Shown here: in pieces, positions 34,224 to 42,544 of the stretch
How positions within the stretch are numbered: position 1 is the stretch's first letter
Layout: every line of letters begins with the position of its first letter
The notes under the pieces: model-generated
The model's database searches: none
What the model was told of the DNA's origin: nothing
What the model saw: only the letters and a program-made list of their open reading frames with translations
Assembly: GCA_934635385.1 (NCBI GenBank)
Contig: CAKTZI010000027.1
Span: forward strand, 1 to 49,618
Length of the DNA stretch: 49,618 nt
DNA from: an uncultured Kiritimatiellota bacterium
GTDB taxonomy: Bacteria > Verrucomicrobiota > Kiritimatiellia > RFP12 > UBA1067
Direction of reading: 5' to 3'
Position numbers and translations under genes: made by a program

Positions 34224-36034
34224 CGAAACTCGACGAGAAATGGAAACTCACGCGGGAGACGGTCGGCAACGGCCGTCTCTCCGTAATCATGCCCCTTTTC
34301 CGGCTCGCCGCCGAGGCCGAGGGGAACCTGCGCACGGTCGCCGCGCTTTTCGAGCGACACGGCGTCGAGACGGAGCTCGTGCCGGTCGACGACGGCAGCG
34401 GCGACGGAACCGACGCGATCCTCCGGGGGTTCAGCACAGTCGGATATGCGCACGTCACGCTGAAGCCCGTCGTCTGCCCGCGCAACGGCGGCAAGGGGGC
34501 CGCGCTTCGGGCCGGGTTCGAGGCGTCGACCGGCCGCTACGTGCTGCTCCTCGACGGCGACCTCGACATCAATCCCCAGCAGACGCCGCAGTTCTTTGAG
34601 CAGATGGTCGTCAAGGCGGCGGACATCGTCGTCGGCTCCAAGCGCCATCCGCGCTCCGTCGTGCAGTATCCGTGGCACCGGCGGCTCGTGAGCGCCTGCT
34701 ATTTCACGCTTGTGCGCGTTGCGTTCGGCCTTAGGATCACCGACACGCAGACGGGGATGAAGCTCTTCAGGCGAGAGATCCTCGGCTATGCGCTGGAGCG
34801 GATGCTCGTGAAGGCGTACGCATTCGACCTTGAGCTTCTCGCCATTGCTGCGCAGCGGGGCGCGAAGATCGCCGAGGCCCCCGTCGTCATCAAGTTCGGC
34901 AACAAGTTCGGGGCGCTCTCGGCCAACACCGTCTACAAGATGGCGATGGACACGCTCGCCGTCTTCTACCGCCTTCGGATTCTCGACTACTACTCGAAGT
35001 GCCTCATTCCGCAGAAGCTCGACCATGACCCGCTCGTTTCCGTCGTGATCGCCTGTCCGAAGACGAGCGGCATGCTCGGCGAGTGTCTTGCGGCGATCCG
35101 GGGCCAGAGCTACGCGAACTGGGAGGTCATCGTCCTCCCCGACGAACAGGTTCCTGACGCGACGGCGACAGCGGACACGCGCGTCCGCTATCTCCCGACG
35201 GGCAAGGTGCGCCCGGCCGAAAAGCGCAACCTCGGCATCCGCGCGGCGAAGGGCGAGATTGTCGCGTTCATCGATGACGACGCCTACCCGGAGGCGCACT
35301 GGATCGAATACGCCGTGAAGTACTTTGGCGATCGCGACATCGGCGCGGTGGGCGGTCCCGGCGTGACGCCGCCCGACGACAGTCGGCTGGCCGCGCTCGG
35401 CGGCCGCGTCTACGACAGCTTCCTCGTTTCGGGAACCTACAGCTACCGCTACCGTGCGGGCGGCGTGCGGAAGGACGTCGACGACTATCCGAGCTGCAAC
35501 CTGTTCGTCCGCAAGGACGTCCTGGACAGGATCGGCGGCTACCGCACGGACTTCTGGCCGGGCGAGGACACGCTGCTCTGCAAGGACATCATCGACAGCT
35601 GGAAGCGCATCGTCTACGATCCGTGGGTAATCGTCTACCACCACCGGAGACCGCTCTTCCTGCCGCACCTTCGGCAGCTCGGTCGCTACGGCTTCCATCG
35701 CGGCTACTTCTGCAAGCGGTTCCCGTCGAACTCGCGGCGGTTCGCGTATTTCGTGCCGACGCTTTTCGTCGGCTACCTCGTTGGGCTGGCGCTGCTGGCG
35801 GTCGGCACGGTGGCGGACGTCATGTCGATGTCTGCGCTCGCCGTGTGCGGTGCGCCGTTGGCGCTTTACCTCGTCCTGGTGGCGGTCTCGTCGTTCAGCC
35901 TGAAGCCTCTGGACGCTCTGCTCGTGGCGTCCGGCATCGTCGCGAGCCACGTCTGGTACGGCGTCCAGTTCCTGCGCGGACTGTGCGCCGACCACGCGCC
36001 CTGCGAATACATCGGCAAGGATCATGCGCTTTGA
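34220..36034 (+). CDS. Membrane glycosyltransferase with two GT2 domains
   Basis: 604 aa from GTG 34220, which overlaps the rplI stop; ATG 34292 would cut into the first domain. Domain 1 (about 22-240) is dolichyl-phosphate-mannose-synthase-like: VPVDDGSGDGTD, LLLDGDLDI, TGMKLFRREI. Domain 2 (about 270-520) is a second GT2 with VSVVIACPK, VAFIDDDAYPE and GEDTLLCKDI. The C-terminus has about two to three membrane segments. Likely transfers sugars from nucleotide donors to a lipid carrier or envelope glycan on the cytoplasmic face. Linked to the ribosomal operon by overlap. Confidence 0.88.
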   Translation: MTKLDEKWKLTRETVGNGRLSVIMPLFRLAAEAEGNLRTVAALFERHGVETELVPVDDGSGDGTDAILRGFSTVGYAHVTLKPVVCPRNGGKGAALRAGFEASTGRYVLLLDGDLDINPQQTPQFFEQMVVKAADIVVGSKRHPRSVVQYPWHRRLVSACYFTLVRVAFGLRITDTQTGMKLFRREILGYALERMLVKAYAFDLELLAIAAQRGAKIAEAPVVIKFGNKFGALSANTVYKMAMDTLAVFYRLRILDYYSKCLIPQKLDHDPLVSVVIACPKTSGMLGECLAAIRGQSYANWEVIVLPDEQVPDATATADTRVRYLPTGKVRPAEKRNLGIRAAKGEIVAFIDDDAYPEAHWIEYAVKYFGDRDIGAVGGPGVTPPDDSRLAALGGRVYDSFLVSGTYSYRYRAGGVRKDVDDYPSCNLFVRKDVLDRIGGYRTDFWPGEDTLLCKDIIDSWKRIVYDPWVIVYHHRRPLFLPHLRQLGRYGFHRGYFCKRFPSNSRRFAYFVPTLFVGYLVGLALLAVGTVADVMSMSALAVCGAPLALYLVLVAVSSFSLKPLDALLVASGIVASHVWYGVQFLRGLCADHAPCEYIGKDHAL

Positions 36035-36125
36035 TGGGGAGGGGGGATGAGAAGTGAGGGATGCGATGTGAGAGGTGAGGGATGGGAAGCGAGATCAGAG
36101 ATTTGAAATTTAAGATTTGAGAAGA
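36035..36125 (+). repeat. GATGAGAAGTGAGGGATG / AGATTTGA word repeats
   Basis: Fills the gap between the GT2 and plsY genes. The first half carries the same words as 7800-7862 and 43934-43971, and the second half GAGATTTGAAATTTAAGATTTGAG resembles 39140-39260. The purines at its end, AAAGGA, form the plsY ribosome binding site. Confidence 0.65.
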
Positions 36126-36139
36126 GAAAGGAAAAGTGA

Positions 36140-36769
36140 ATGCGTGAGCTTCTGTGGATTGTTTCGGCCTATCTGATCGGCGGGATTCCGTTCGGCTACC
36201 TGATCGGGCGTCTGCGTGGCGTGGACGTGCGGACGGTCGGCTCGAAGAACATCGGCGCGACGAACGTCTTCCGCACGGTCGGCAAGAAATGGGGGCTGTT
36301 CGCCTTTGCGTGTGACGTCCTGAAGGGCCTTCTGCCGACGCTTGCGGCGAAGGCCTGCGGCGGCCCGGCCCTCTGGGTGGGCGTCGCCTGCGTTGTCGGG
36401 CACATGCTCACGCCCTACATGAAGTTCAAGGGCGGCAAGGGTGTGGCGACGGCGTTCGGCATGCTGATCGGCCTCATCCCCGGACTGGTCGGCGTGGCGT
36501 TCGCGCTCTTCGCGGCCGTCTTCGCCTGCTCGCACTACATTTCGCTCGGCAGCTGCTCGGCGGCGGCGTTTCTCGCGGTCGCGATCTGGTTTCCGGTTCT
36601 CGGCACGGAGGGCGCGGCGAACCTGCCGCAGTGCGTCCTCGTCACGCTGATCGCGCTTTTCGTCATCTGGAAGCACCGCGCGAACATTGGTCGTCTCGTC
36701 CGGGGCACCGAGAGCAAGATCTATCTCTTCCGAAAGAATCTCACCGCTTCACGAGTTCGGCTCGCGTAG
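36140..36769 (+). CDS. plsY: Acyl-phosphate:glycerol-3-phosphate acyltransferase PlsY
   Basis: 209 aa, five to six membrane segments. YLIGGIPFGYLIGRLRGVDVR, GSKNIGATNVFRT and HMLTPYMKFKGGKGVATAFG are the three conserved PlsY motifs. Makes lysophosphatidate from acyl-phosphate in the first step of phospholipid synthesis. Its 3' end overlaps the convergent AraC gene by 21 bp. Confidence 0.95.
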   Translation: MRELLWIVSAYLIGGIPFGYLIGRLRGVDVRTVGSKNIGATNVFRTVGKKWGLFAFACDVLKGLLPTLAAKACGGPALWVGVACVVGHMLTPYMKFKGGKGVATAFGMLIGLIPGLVGVAFALFAAVFACSHYISLGSCSAAAFLAVAIWFPVLGTEGAANLPQCVLVTLIALFVIWKHRANIGRLVRGTESKIYLFRKNLTASRVRLA

Positions 36770-37630
36770 GCGCCATTGTGTCGGCGTGAAGCCGGTATGG
36801 CGGCGAAAGGCGGCGATGAAATACTGCGGAGAGGCGAAGCCCGTCTCCGCTGCGACTTGCGCGACCGGGAGACTGGTCGCGCGCAGTTTCTTCTGCGCCT
36901 GGCGGATGCGGTAGCGGCCGAGCCAGTCCGAGGGCGTCAGGCCCGTGTGCGCCTTGAAGAGCGTGAAGAAGCGCGACTTCGAATAGCCCATGTAGGCGAC
37001 GAGACGGTCGATGCGGACATTCTCGCCGTGGTGGGCCTTCAGCCATTCGACGGCTTCCGCCATGAGGCGCGTCGAGCCCTGGACGACAGGCGCGCGGCGC
37101 GGATCGGCCGCCCGGAGCAGGATCAGCGTCGCGACGGTGCGTGCGAGCGTGACTTCGGTTTCGGAGAGGCTGCGCGTGCCGCGCGCGGCGTAGCCGTCGA
37201 GTTCGGCGAAGAGCGCGGCGAGTTCCTTTGAGACGGGGAGCGGGCGGCAGCGGCGCGTCAGAAGCTGTGCGATCTGGTCTCGGTAGACGCGCGCCGCGAG
37301 GCCGGCGAGCTTGAGCCGTCGCGTGCGCGGATGGGCGAGCAGCAGCTCGACGCGATGCCCGGCCGGATCAATCGCCTGGACGTGACGGTGCGGGAGTCCC
37401 GCAGGGATGACGATGAAGTGGCCCGCCGGCAGGATCACGCTCTCTCGCGACTCGAACTCGTAGCCGAACTCGCCCTTGATGCAGTAGAGCAGCTGGATCG
37501 CGTCGTGCGTGTGCCAGAAGGAGCCTGTCGCGGAAAGCGACTTGAGATGGCGGACGCCCTTCAGCCAGCCGAGCTTCAGGTGGCGTTCGTCGAGATCCGA
37601 GGGCTGTTGTCCGTAGCGTTCCGTGTCCAT
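36749..37630 (-). CDS. AraC-family regulator with cupin sensor
   Basis: 293 aa. Residues about 30-120 form a cupin-like sugar pocket (FWHTHDAIQLLYCIKGEFGYEF ... IPAGLPHRHV); residues about 190-293 are the AraC double HTH (VAQVAAETGFASPQYFIAAFRRHTGFTPTQW). Divergent from uxaC with an 88-bp spacer, so it probably controls the uronate locus 37719-48172. Different class from the XylR-type regulator at 9043, and the spacer lacks that regulator's repeats. Confidence 0.92.
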   Translation of the reverse strand: MDTERYGQQPSDLDERHLKLGWLKGVRHLKSLSATGSFWHTHDAIQLLYCIKGEFGYEFESRESVILPAGHFIVIPAGLPHRHVQAIDPAGHRVELLLAHPRTRRLKLAGLAARVYRDQIAQLLTRRCRPLPVSKELAALFAELDGYAARGTRSLSETEVTLARTVATLILLRAADPRRAPVVQGSTRLMAEAVEWLKAHHGENVRIDRLVAYMGYSKSRFFTLFKAHTGLTPSDWLGRYRIRQAQKKLRATSLPVAQVAAETGFASPQYFIAAFRRHTGFTPTQWRLREPNS

Positions 37631-37636
37631 GCGCGT

Positions 37637-37645
37637 ATTGTATCA
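37637..37645 (-). promoter_or_regulatory. Extended -10 promoter of the AraC-cupin regulator
   Basis: On the minus strand TGA-TACAAT, hexamer 37637-37642, only 6 nt before ATG 37630. Leaderless arrangement. Confidence 0.6.
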
Positions 37646-37702
37646 TATTTAGTTAAGATTTTGTCCACTGGAATTTTCGCGTTGCCGTTTGCGGCGGGAT
37701 TG

Positions 37703-37711
37703 TGCTATAAT
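37703..37711 (+). promoter_or_regulatory. Extended -10 promoter of uxaC
   Basis: TGC-TATAAT, hexamer 37706-37711, 7 nt before ATG 37719. An inverted pair GCCG-tttg-CGGC lies just upstream (37684-37695) and could be part of an operator. Confidence 0.7.
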
Positions 37712-37718
37712 TCGCCTC

Positions 37719-39122
37719 ATGAAAATGAAGTACATGGGTTCTGACTTTCTGCTCGACACGGATGCCGCGCGCGAACTGTACCACCGGCACGCGGCGAAGA
37801 TGCCGATCATCGACTACCACTGCCACCTGCCGCCGAAGGAGATCGCCGACGACGTGCGGTGGACAGACATTGCGCAGGTCTGGCTCGGCGGCGACCACTA
37901 CAAGTGGCGGCAGATGCGCTCGAACGGCGTCGACGAGCGCTACTGCACGGGCGACGCGCCGTGGCACGACAAGTTCGTCAAGTTCGCCGAGACGATGGAG
38001 CGCCTCGTCAAGAACCCGCTCTTCGACTGGTCGCACCTGGAGCTCTCGCGCTACTTCGGCGTGAACGAGCGGCTGTGCGGCGCGTCCGCCGAGCGCATCT
38101 GGAAGAAGTGCAACGCGAAGCTGAAGCAGAAGGGCTTTTCCGCGCGCGGCCTCATGAAGAAGTCGAACGTCGCCGTCGTCTGCACGACGGACGATCCGGT
38201 CGATTCGCTGGAGCATCACCTCGCGATCGCGAAAGACCCGTTCGGCACGCGGATCCTGCCGGCGTGGCGTTCCGACAAGGCGTCGAAGATCGACAGCCTG
38301 CCCGTCTGGAACGCCTGGATGGACAGGCTCGCGGCGGCGGCGAAGACGCCCGTGAAGACCTACGAGGACTTCCTCGGCGCGATGGCGAAGCGGCACGCCT
38401 TCTTCGCGAAGGCCGGGTGCGTCATTTCCGACTACGGCATCACCGAGGTGTTCGCCGCGCCGTACACCGATGCGGAGGTCGCGAAGATCTTCAGGAAGGC
38501 GCGCGCGGGACGGGCGGTCACGGCCGAGGAGGCGCTGAAGTTCAAGAGCGCGTGGCTCTACGAGGGGCTGAAGGCCGACGCGGCGGCGAACTGGACGGCG
38601 CAGCTGCACTACAACTGCCTGCGGGACAACAACTCGGCGATGTTCGAGAGGCTGGGTCCCGACACGGGCTTCGACTGCATCGGCGACTGGAGCGTGACCG
38701 AGTCGCTCGCGCGCCTCTTCGACCGGCTGGAGCGGGCGGACGCGCTGCCGCGCACGATCCTCTACTCGCTCAACCCGAAGGACAACGAGATGCTTGCGAC
38801 GCTGATGGGCTGCTTCCAGAAGGGGCCGACGCGCGGCAAGCTGCAGCTCGGCTCGGGCTGGTGGTTCCTCGACCAAAAGGACGGCATGAAGAAGCAGATC
38901 GAGGCCCTGTCGGCCCTCGGCTGCCTCGGCAACTTCGTCGGCATGCTCACCGACTCGCGCAGCTTCCTCAGCTACACGCGCCACGAGTACTTCCGCCGCA
39001 TCCTCTGCCAGAAGCTCGGCCAGGAGGTCGAGAGGGGCGAGATCCCGGACGACCTCGACTGGCTTGGCGGCCTCGTCGAGGACATCTCGTACAACAACGC
39101 GAAGAGGTACTTCGGGTTCTGA
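37719..39122 (+). CDS. uxaC: Uronate isomerase
   Basis: 467 aa, the normal UxaC length. Converts D-glucuronate to D-fructuronate and D-galacturonate to D-tagaturonate. H34-C-H36 metal motif in IIDYHCHLPP, then GDHYKWRQMRSNGVDE, VVCTTDDPVDSLEHH, WTAQLHYNCLRDNN, and TDSRSFLSYTRHEYFRRILC. ATG 37719 was chosen because it is 7 nt after the -10 box; an earlier in-frame start overlaps the promoter. The short homologue at 11761 matches it outside the central third. Confidence 0.96.
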   Translation: MKMKYMGSDFLLDTDAARELYHRHAAKMPIIDYHCHLPPKEIADDVRWTDIAQVWLGGDHYKWRQMRSNGVDERYCTGDAPWHDKFVKFAETMERLVKNPLFDWSHLELSRYFGVNERLCGASAERIWKKCNAKLKQKGFSARGLMKKSNVAVVCTTDDPVDSLEHHLAIAKDPFGTRILPAWRSDKASKIDSLPVWNAWMDRLAAAAKTPVKTYEDFLGAMAKRHAFFAKAGCVISDYGITEVFAAPYTDAEVAKIFRKARAGRAVTAEEALKFKSAWLYEGLKADAAANWTAQLHYNCLRDNNSAMFERLGPDTGFDCIGDWSVTESLARLFDRLERADALPRTILYSLNPKDNEMLATLMGCFQKGPTRGKLQLGSGWWFLDQKDGMKKQIEALSALGCLGNFVGMLTDSRSFLSYTRHEYFRRILCQKLGQEVERGEIPDDLDWLGGLVEDISYNNAKRYFGF

Positions 39123-39129
39123 TAGAGGA

Positions 39130-39290
39130 GGGTGTCGTTTCTAGATTTCTGATTTCAGATTACAGATTAGATTTCAGATTCAAGATCTCAGATTAGATTC
39201 CTGATTAGATTTCAGATTCAAGATCTCAGATTTCAGAAATTTCAGATTTCGGTACAGGTTTTATTTAGATTTCGGTTTCCAAACACTAAC
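39130..39290 (+). repeat. CAGATT / AGATTTC word repeats with a perfect 30-bp duplication
   Basis: AT-rich array of TTTCAGATT, TCAAGATCTCAGATT and similar words between uxaC and the oxidoreductase gene. The 30-bp stretch at 39165-39194 is repeated without change at 39203-39232. Composition contrasts strongly with flanking genes. Confidence 0.75.
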
Positions 39291-39316
39291 TTCAAGTCTA
39301 ACCAATAAGGAAAAGC

Positions 39317-40780
39317 ATGCAAAGAAGAGAGTTCATCAAGAGCGCGTTCGCCGCCGGCGCGGCGCCGCTGCTGTTCAACGGCTGCGCGACGGGCTTCGTC
39401 GCGAACCGCAAGATCAACGTCGGCGTCATCGGCTACGGACGCATCGCGCACACGATGGACGTTCCGGGCGTCCAGCAGTTCACCGGCCGTTGCGTCATCA
39501 CGGCGGTCGCCGACCTTGATTCGAAGCGCGCGGCCTACGGCAAGAAGGTGATCGAGGAGCGCTACGCGAAGCTGGGTGTCACGCAGGCCGTCCGCACGTT
39601 CGGCGACTACCGCGAGATGATCGCCGATCCGTCGATCGATGCGGTTCTCCTCTGCATCCCCGACCACCAGCACGCGATCGTCGCGACGGACTGCCTCCTC
39701 GCGGGCAAGCACATCTACCTGCAGAAGCCGTTCGCGCAGACGATCCAGGAAGGCCGCGTCGTCGCCAACCTTGCGACGATGAAGGGGCTTGTCGTCCAGG
39801 TCGGCGCGTGGCAGCGCTCGCGGCCGCAGTTCCGCAAGGTCGTGCAGCTCGTCCGCAACGGGCGCCTCGGCGCGATTGCGCGCGTGGAGGTCGGCATCGG
39901 CCTCGACAAGTCCGGCGGCTGCCGCACACCGGAGCCGGTTCCCGCGAACCTCAACTACGACGCCTGGCTCGGGCCGACGGATCCGACGGCGCCCTACAAC
40001 TGGACGCGCGTCCACACGCAGGACCTGTCGCATATCGGCGACCGTCCGGGGTGGATCCAGCTCGCGCCGTATGGCTGGGGCATGATCACGAACTGGGGCG
40101 CGCACCATCTCGACATCACGGCATGGGGCCTGAACTGCGACCCCCGGTCCGTGCGCGGCACGTGCGAATGGATGGACCTTTCGGGCGACAGGCTCTGGAA
40201 CGTCCACACGACCTACGACCTTCACTACGACTGCGGCGGTGCGGACGTGCACGTCAACAACAAGTACCAGATGGGCGTCAAGTTCATCGGCGAGAACGGC
40301 GACTGGCTCTGGTGCACGCGCGGCGCGATGAAGGTCACGCCGAGCGACCCCGAGCCGAAGGTCGCGCCGGGCATGCTCGGCCCGATCGCCGCCTCGCGGC
40401 CGAGCCTGCTGGACGACCTCAAGCCCGGCGAAATCGTCGACGACGCGCTCGCGCGCGGCGGGGAGAAGTTCCGCACGATTGCCGACCACTTCGAGAACTG
40501 GCTGGAGGCCATCGCCCGCGAAGATCCGCACTACACGGTCGCGACGGCCGAGGAGGCGCACCGCTCGACGGCGTTCTGCTCGCTCGGTCGTATGTGCATG
40601 GAGCTCGGCCGCGGCAAGGCCGGCGGCGCGACGCTCGCCTGGGACGCGAAGAAGGAAGTTTCCGGCGATCCGGCGGCGGATGCGATGCTGACGCCGTTCG
40701 CGCGCGGCAAGTACGACCTGCGTCCGGCCCTCGCGGCGGCGGGGCTTGACTACCGGAAGATGATCAAGCCGCTCGCCTGA
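39317..40780 (+). CDS. Tat-exported Gfo/Idh/MocA oxidoreductase (first)
   Basis: 487 aa. Twin-arginine signal MQRREFIKS with a following hydrophobic stretch; LFNGC may be a non-ideal lipobox. Rossmann loop NVGVIGYGRIA and, at the usual EKP position, LQKP (Lys kept, Glu replaced by Gln). Exported members of this family oxidise sugars with a tightly bound NAD, e.g. to 3-keto-glycosides. Next to a DUF1080 fusion and a second Gfo/Idh/MocA protein, a 3-keto-glycoside route is inferred. AAGGAAAAGC before ATG. Confidence 0.88.
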   Translation: MQRREFIKSAFAAGAAPLLFNGCATGFVANRKINVGVIGYGRIAHTMDVPGVQQFTGRCVITAVADLDSKRAAYGKKVIEERYAKLGVTQAVRTFGDYREMIADPSIDAVLLCIPDHQHAIVATDCLLAGKHIYLQKPFAQTIQEGRVVANLATMKGLVVQVGAWQRSRPQFRKVVQLVRNGRLGAIARVEVGIGLDKSGGCRTPEPVPANLNYDAWLGPTDPTAPYNWTRVHTQDLSHIGDRPGWIQLAPYGWGMITNWGAHHLDITAWGLNCDPRSVRGTCEWMDLSGDRLWNVHTTYDLHYDCGGADVHVNNKYQMGVKFIGENGDWLWCTRGAMKVTPSDPEPKVAPGMLGPIAASRPSLLDDLKPGEIVDDALARGGEKFRTIADHFENWLEAIAREDPHYTVATAEEAHRSTAFCSLGRMCMELGRGKAGGATLAWDAKKEVSGDPAADAMLTPFARGKYDLRPALAAAGLDYRKMIKPLA

Positions 40781-40816
40781 TTTCAGACAACACCACAAAC
40801 ACAAGGAGCATTCAAC

Positions 40817-42544
40817 ATGAATCAGAAACTCGTTCTCGCGTCCGCCGCGTCCCTCGCGGCGTTCGCGTCCGTCGCCGCCCCCGCACCCGCCTGCCCCTGC
40901 GTGGAGAAGGGGGCCGCCTGCGCGTGTCGGCCCGCCTACGTCGCCGTGGAGGACACGTCGGGCCAGAAGGCGTGGAAGATGCCGTTCCGCCTCGGCCTCG
41001 CCGGCTACACCATGTACAAGAAGAGCCTCGACGAGACGCTGGAGATCATGCGCGCCGTCGACCTCCACTACCTCTGCGTGAAGGACTTCCACCTCAAGTA
41101 CACCGCAACGGACGACGAGATCGCGGCGTTCAAGGCGAAGTGCGCGAAGTTCGGCGTCACGCCCTACGCGCTCGGCCCGCTCTACACGAAGAGCAACGAG
41201 GAGGTGCGCGGCTATTTCGAGTTCGCCCGCCGCTTCGGCGCGAAGGTCGTCGTCGGCGTGCCGTTCGAGGTCGCGCCCGGCCGTCCGGACAAGTGGACGG
41301 AGCGCATCGGCTCGCGCAAGCAGCTTGAGTACATCGACTCGCTCGTCAAGGAGTTCGACATCCGCTACGCGATCCACAACCACGGGCCAAACGCCCCGCA
41401 GATGTTCCCGGACGTCGAGTACGGCTACGCCCTCGTGAAGGATCTCGACCCGCGCATCGGCTTCTGCATGGACATCGGCTGGGAGTTCGGCTGCGACCGC
41501 GACCCGGCGGAGACGATCCGCAAGTACGGCGACCGCATCTACGACCTGCACGTGAAGAACTTCGCGCTCAACCTGCCCGGCGCGCAGAAGATCGGCAAGA
41601 ACAGCTTCACGACCGTGCCGCTGCCGCGCGGCGCAATCGACTACGGCGCGGTCTTCAAGGCGCTTGCCGAGATCGGCTACGACGGCGTTGCCTCGTTCGA
41701 GTACGAGCGCGACTTCGAGAACAACCTCGAAGGTCTCGCCGAGTCCGTCGGCTACGCGCGCGGCGTGTGCGACACGGTGCGCGTCTCGCCGAAGATGATG
41801 CCCGTGCCCGCCGGCGCAAACACGCTCACGGCGGCGGAGAAGTCCGAGGGCTGGACGCTCCTCTTCGACGGCAAGAGCCTGCCGACGGACACGTTCGTCG
41901 GCGTCAAGAACGGCTTCAAGTCGTTCCCGGAGAAGGGCTGGTTCGTCAAGGACGGGTGCCTGACGATGCGGCCGGTGAACGGCATCGCGAACGGCAAGTG
42001 GTTCCCGCTGCCGCCCGAAGACCAGAAGCTCGGTGGCGGCGGCGACATCGCGACGGTGAAGAAGTACCGCGACTTCGCGTTCTCGTTCGACTTCCGCCTC
42101 ACCGAAGCGGCGAATTCGGGCGTCAAGTACTTCCTTGACGAGACGCAGAACCGGGGCACGTGCGAGGAGTACCAGATTCTGGAAAATGGCCACCCCGACG
42201 CCTCGAAGGGCGTGGACGGCAACCGCAAGGCCGCGTCGCTCTATGACATCATCCCGGCGCACGCCGACGGTCTCCTGAAGGGCATCGGCCAGTGGAACAC
42301 CGGCAAGGTCGTCGCGAAGGGCGGCAAGGTCGAGCACTGGCTCAACGGCGTCAAGGTTCTCGAATACACGTGCGGTTCGCCCGCATTCAAGGCGGCCGTG
42401 CGCGCGTCGAAGTACGCGACCTGGGGCCAGTCGGTGGACGGGAAGCCGCAGGACTGGGGCGAGATTCCCGAAGGGCGCCTGCTCCTGCAGGATCACTCGG
42501 ACTCGACGGTCTCGTTCTGCAACCTGAAGGTCAAGGAACTGTAA
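40817..42544 (+). CDS. Secreted sugar isomerase/epimerase-like TIM barrel fused to DUF1080
   Basis: 575 aa, AAGGAG 8 nt before ATG. Signal peptide (residues about 1-21), then a Cys-rich spacer. The TIM barrel of the xylose-isomerase-like/AP-endonuclease-2 family (about 55-315) shows metal-site segments IHNHGPN, GFCMDIGWEF, DLHVKNF and VASFEYERDFE. The DUF1080 (3-keto-disaccharide hydrolase) jelly-roll (about 335-575) has WTLLFDGKSL, NSGVKYFLDE and YEYQILEN-like segments. Members of both families are linked to cleavage of 3-keto-glycosides. One polypeptide would hold two steps. TAATG overlap with the next gene. Confidence 0.85.
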   Translation: MNQKLVLASAASLAAFASVAAPAPACPCVEKGAACACRPAYVAVEDTSGQKAWKMPFRLGLAGYTMYKKSLDETLEIMRAVDLHYLCVKDFHLKYTATDDEIAAFKAKCAKFGVTPYALGPLYTKSNEEVRGYFEFARRFGAKVVVGVPFEVAPGRPDKWTERIGSRKQLEYIDSLVKEFDIRYAIHNHGPNAPQMFPDVEYGYALVKDLDPRIGFCMDIGWEFGCDRDPAETIRKYGDRIYDLHVKNFALNLPGAQKIGKNSFTTVPLPRGAIDYGAVFKALAEIGYDGVASFEYERDFENNLEGLAESVGYARGVCDTVRVSPKMMPVPAGANTLTAAEKSEGWTLLFDGKSLPTDTFVGVKNGFKSFPEKGWFVKDGCLTMRPVNGIANGKWFPLPPEDQKLGGGGDIATVKKYRDFAFSFDFRLTEAANSGVKYFLDETQNRGTCEEYQILENGHPDASKGVDGNRKAASLYDIIPAHADGLLKGIGQWNTGKVVAKGGKVEHWLNGVKVLEYTCGSPAFKAAVRASKYATWGQSVDGKPQDWGEIPEGRLLLQDHSDSTVSFCNLKVKEL

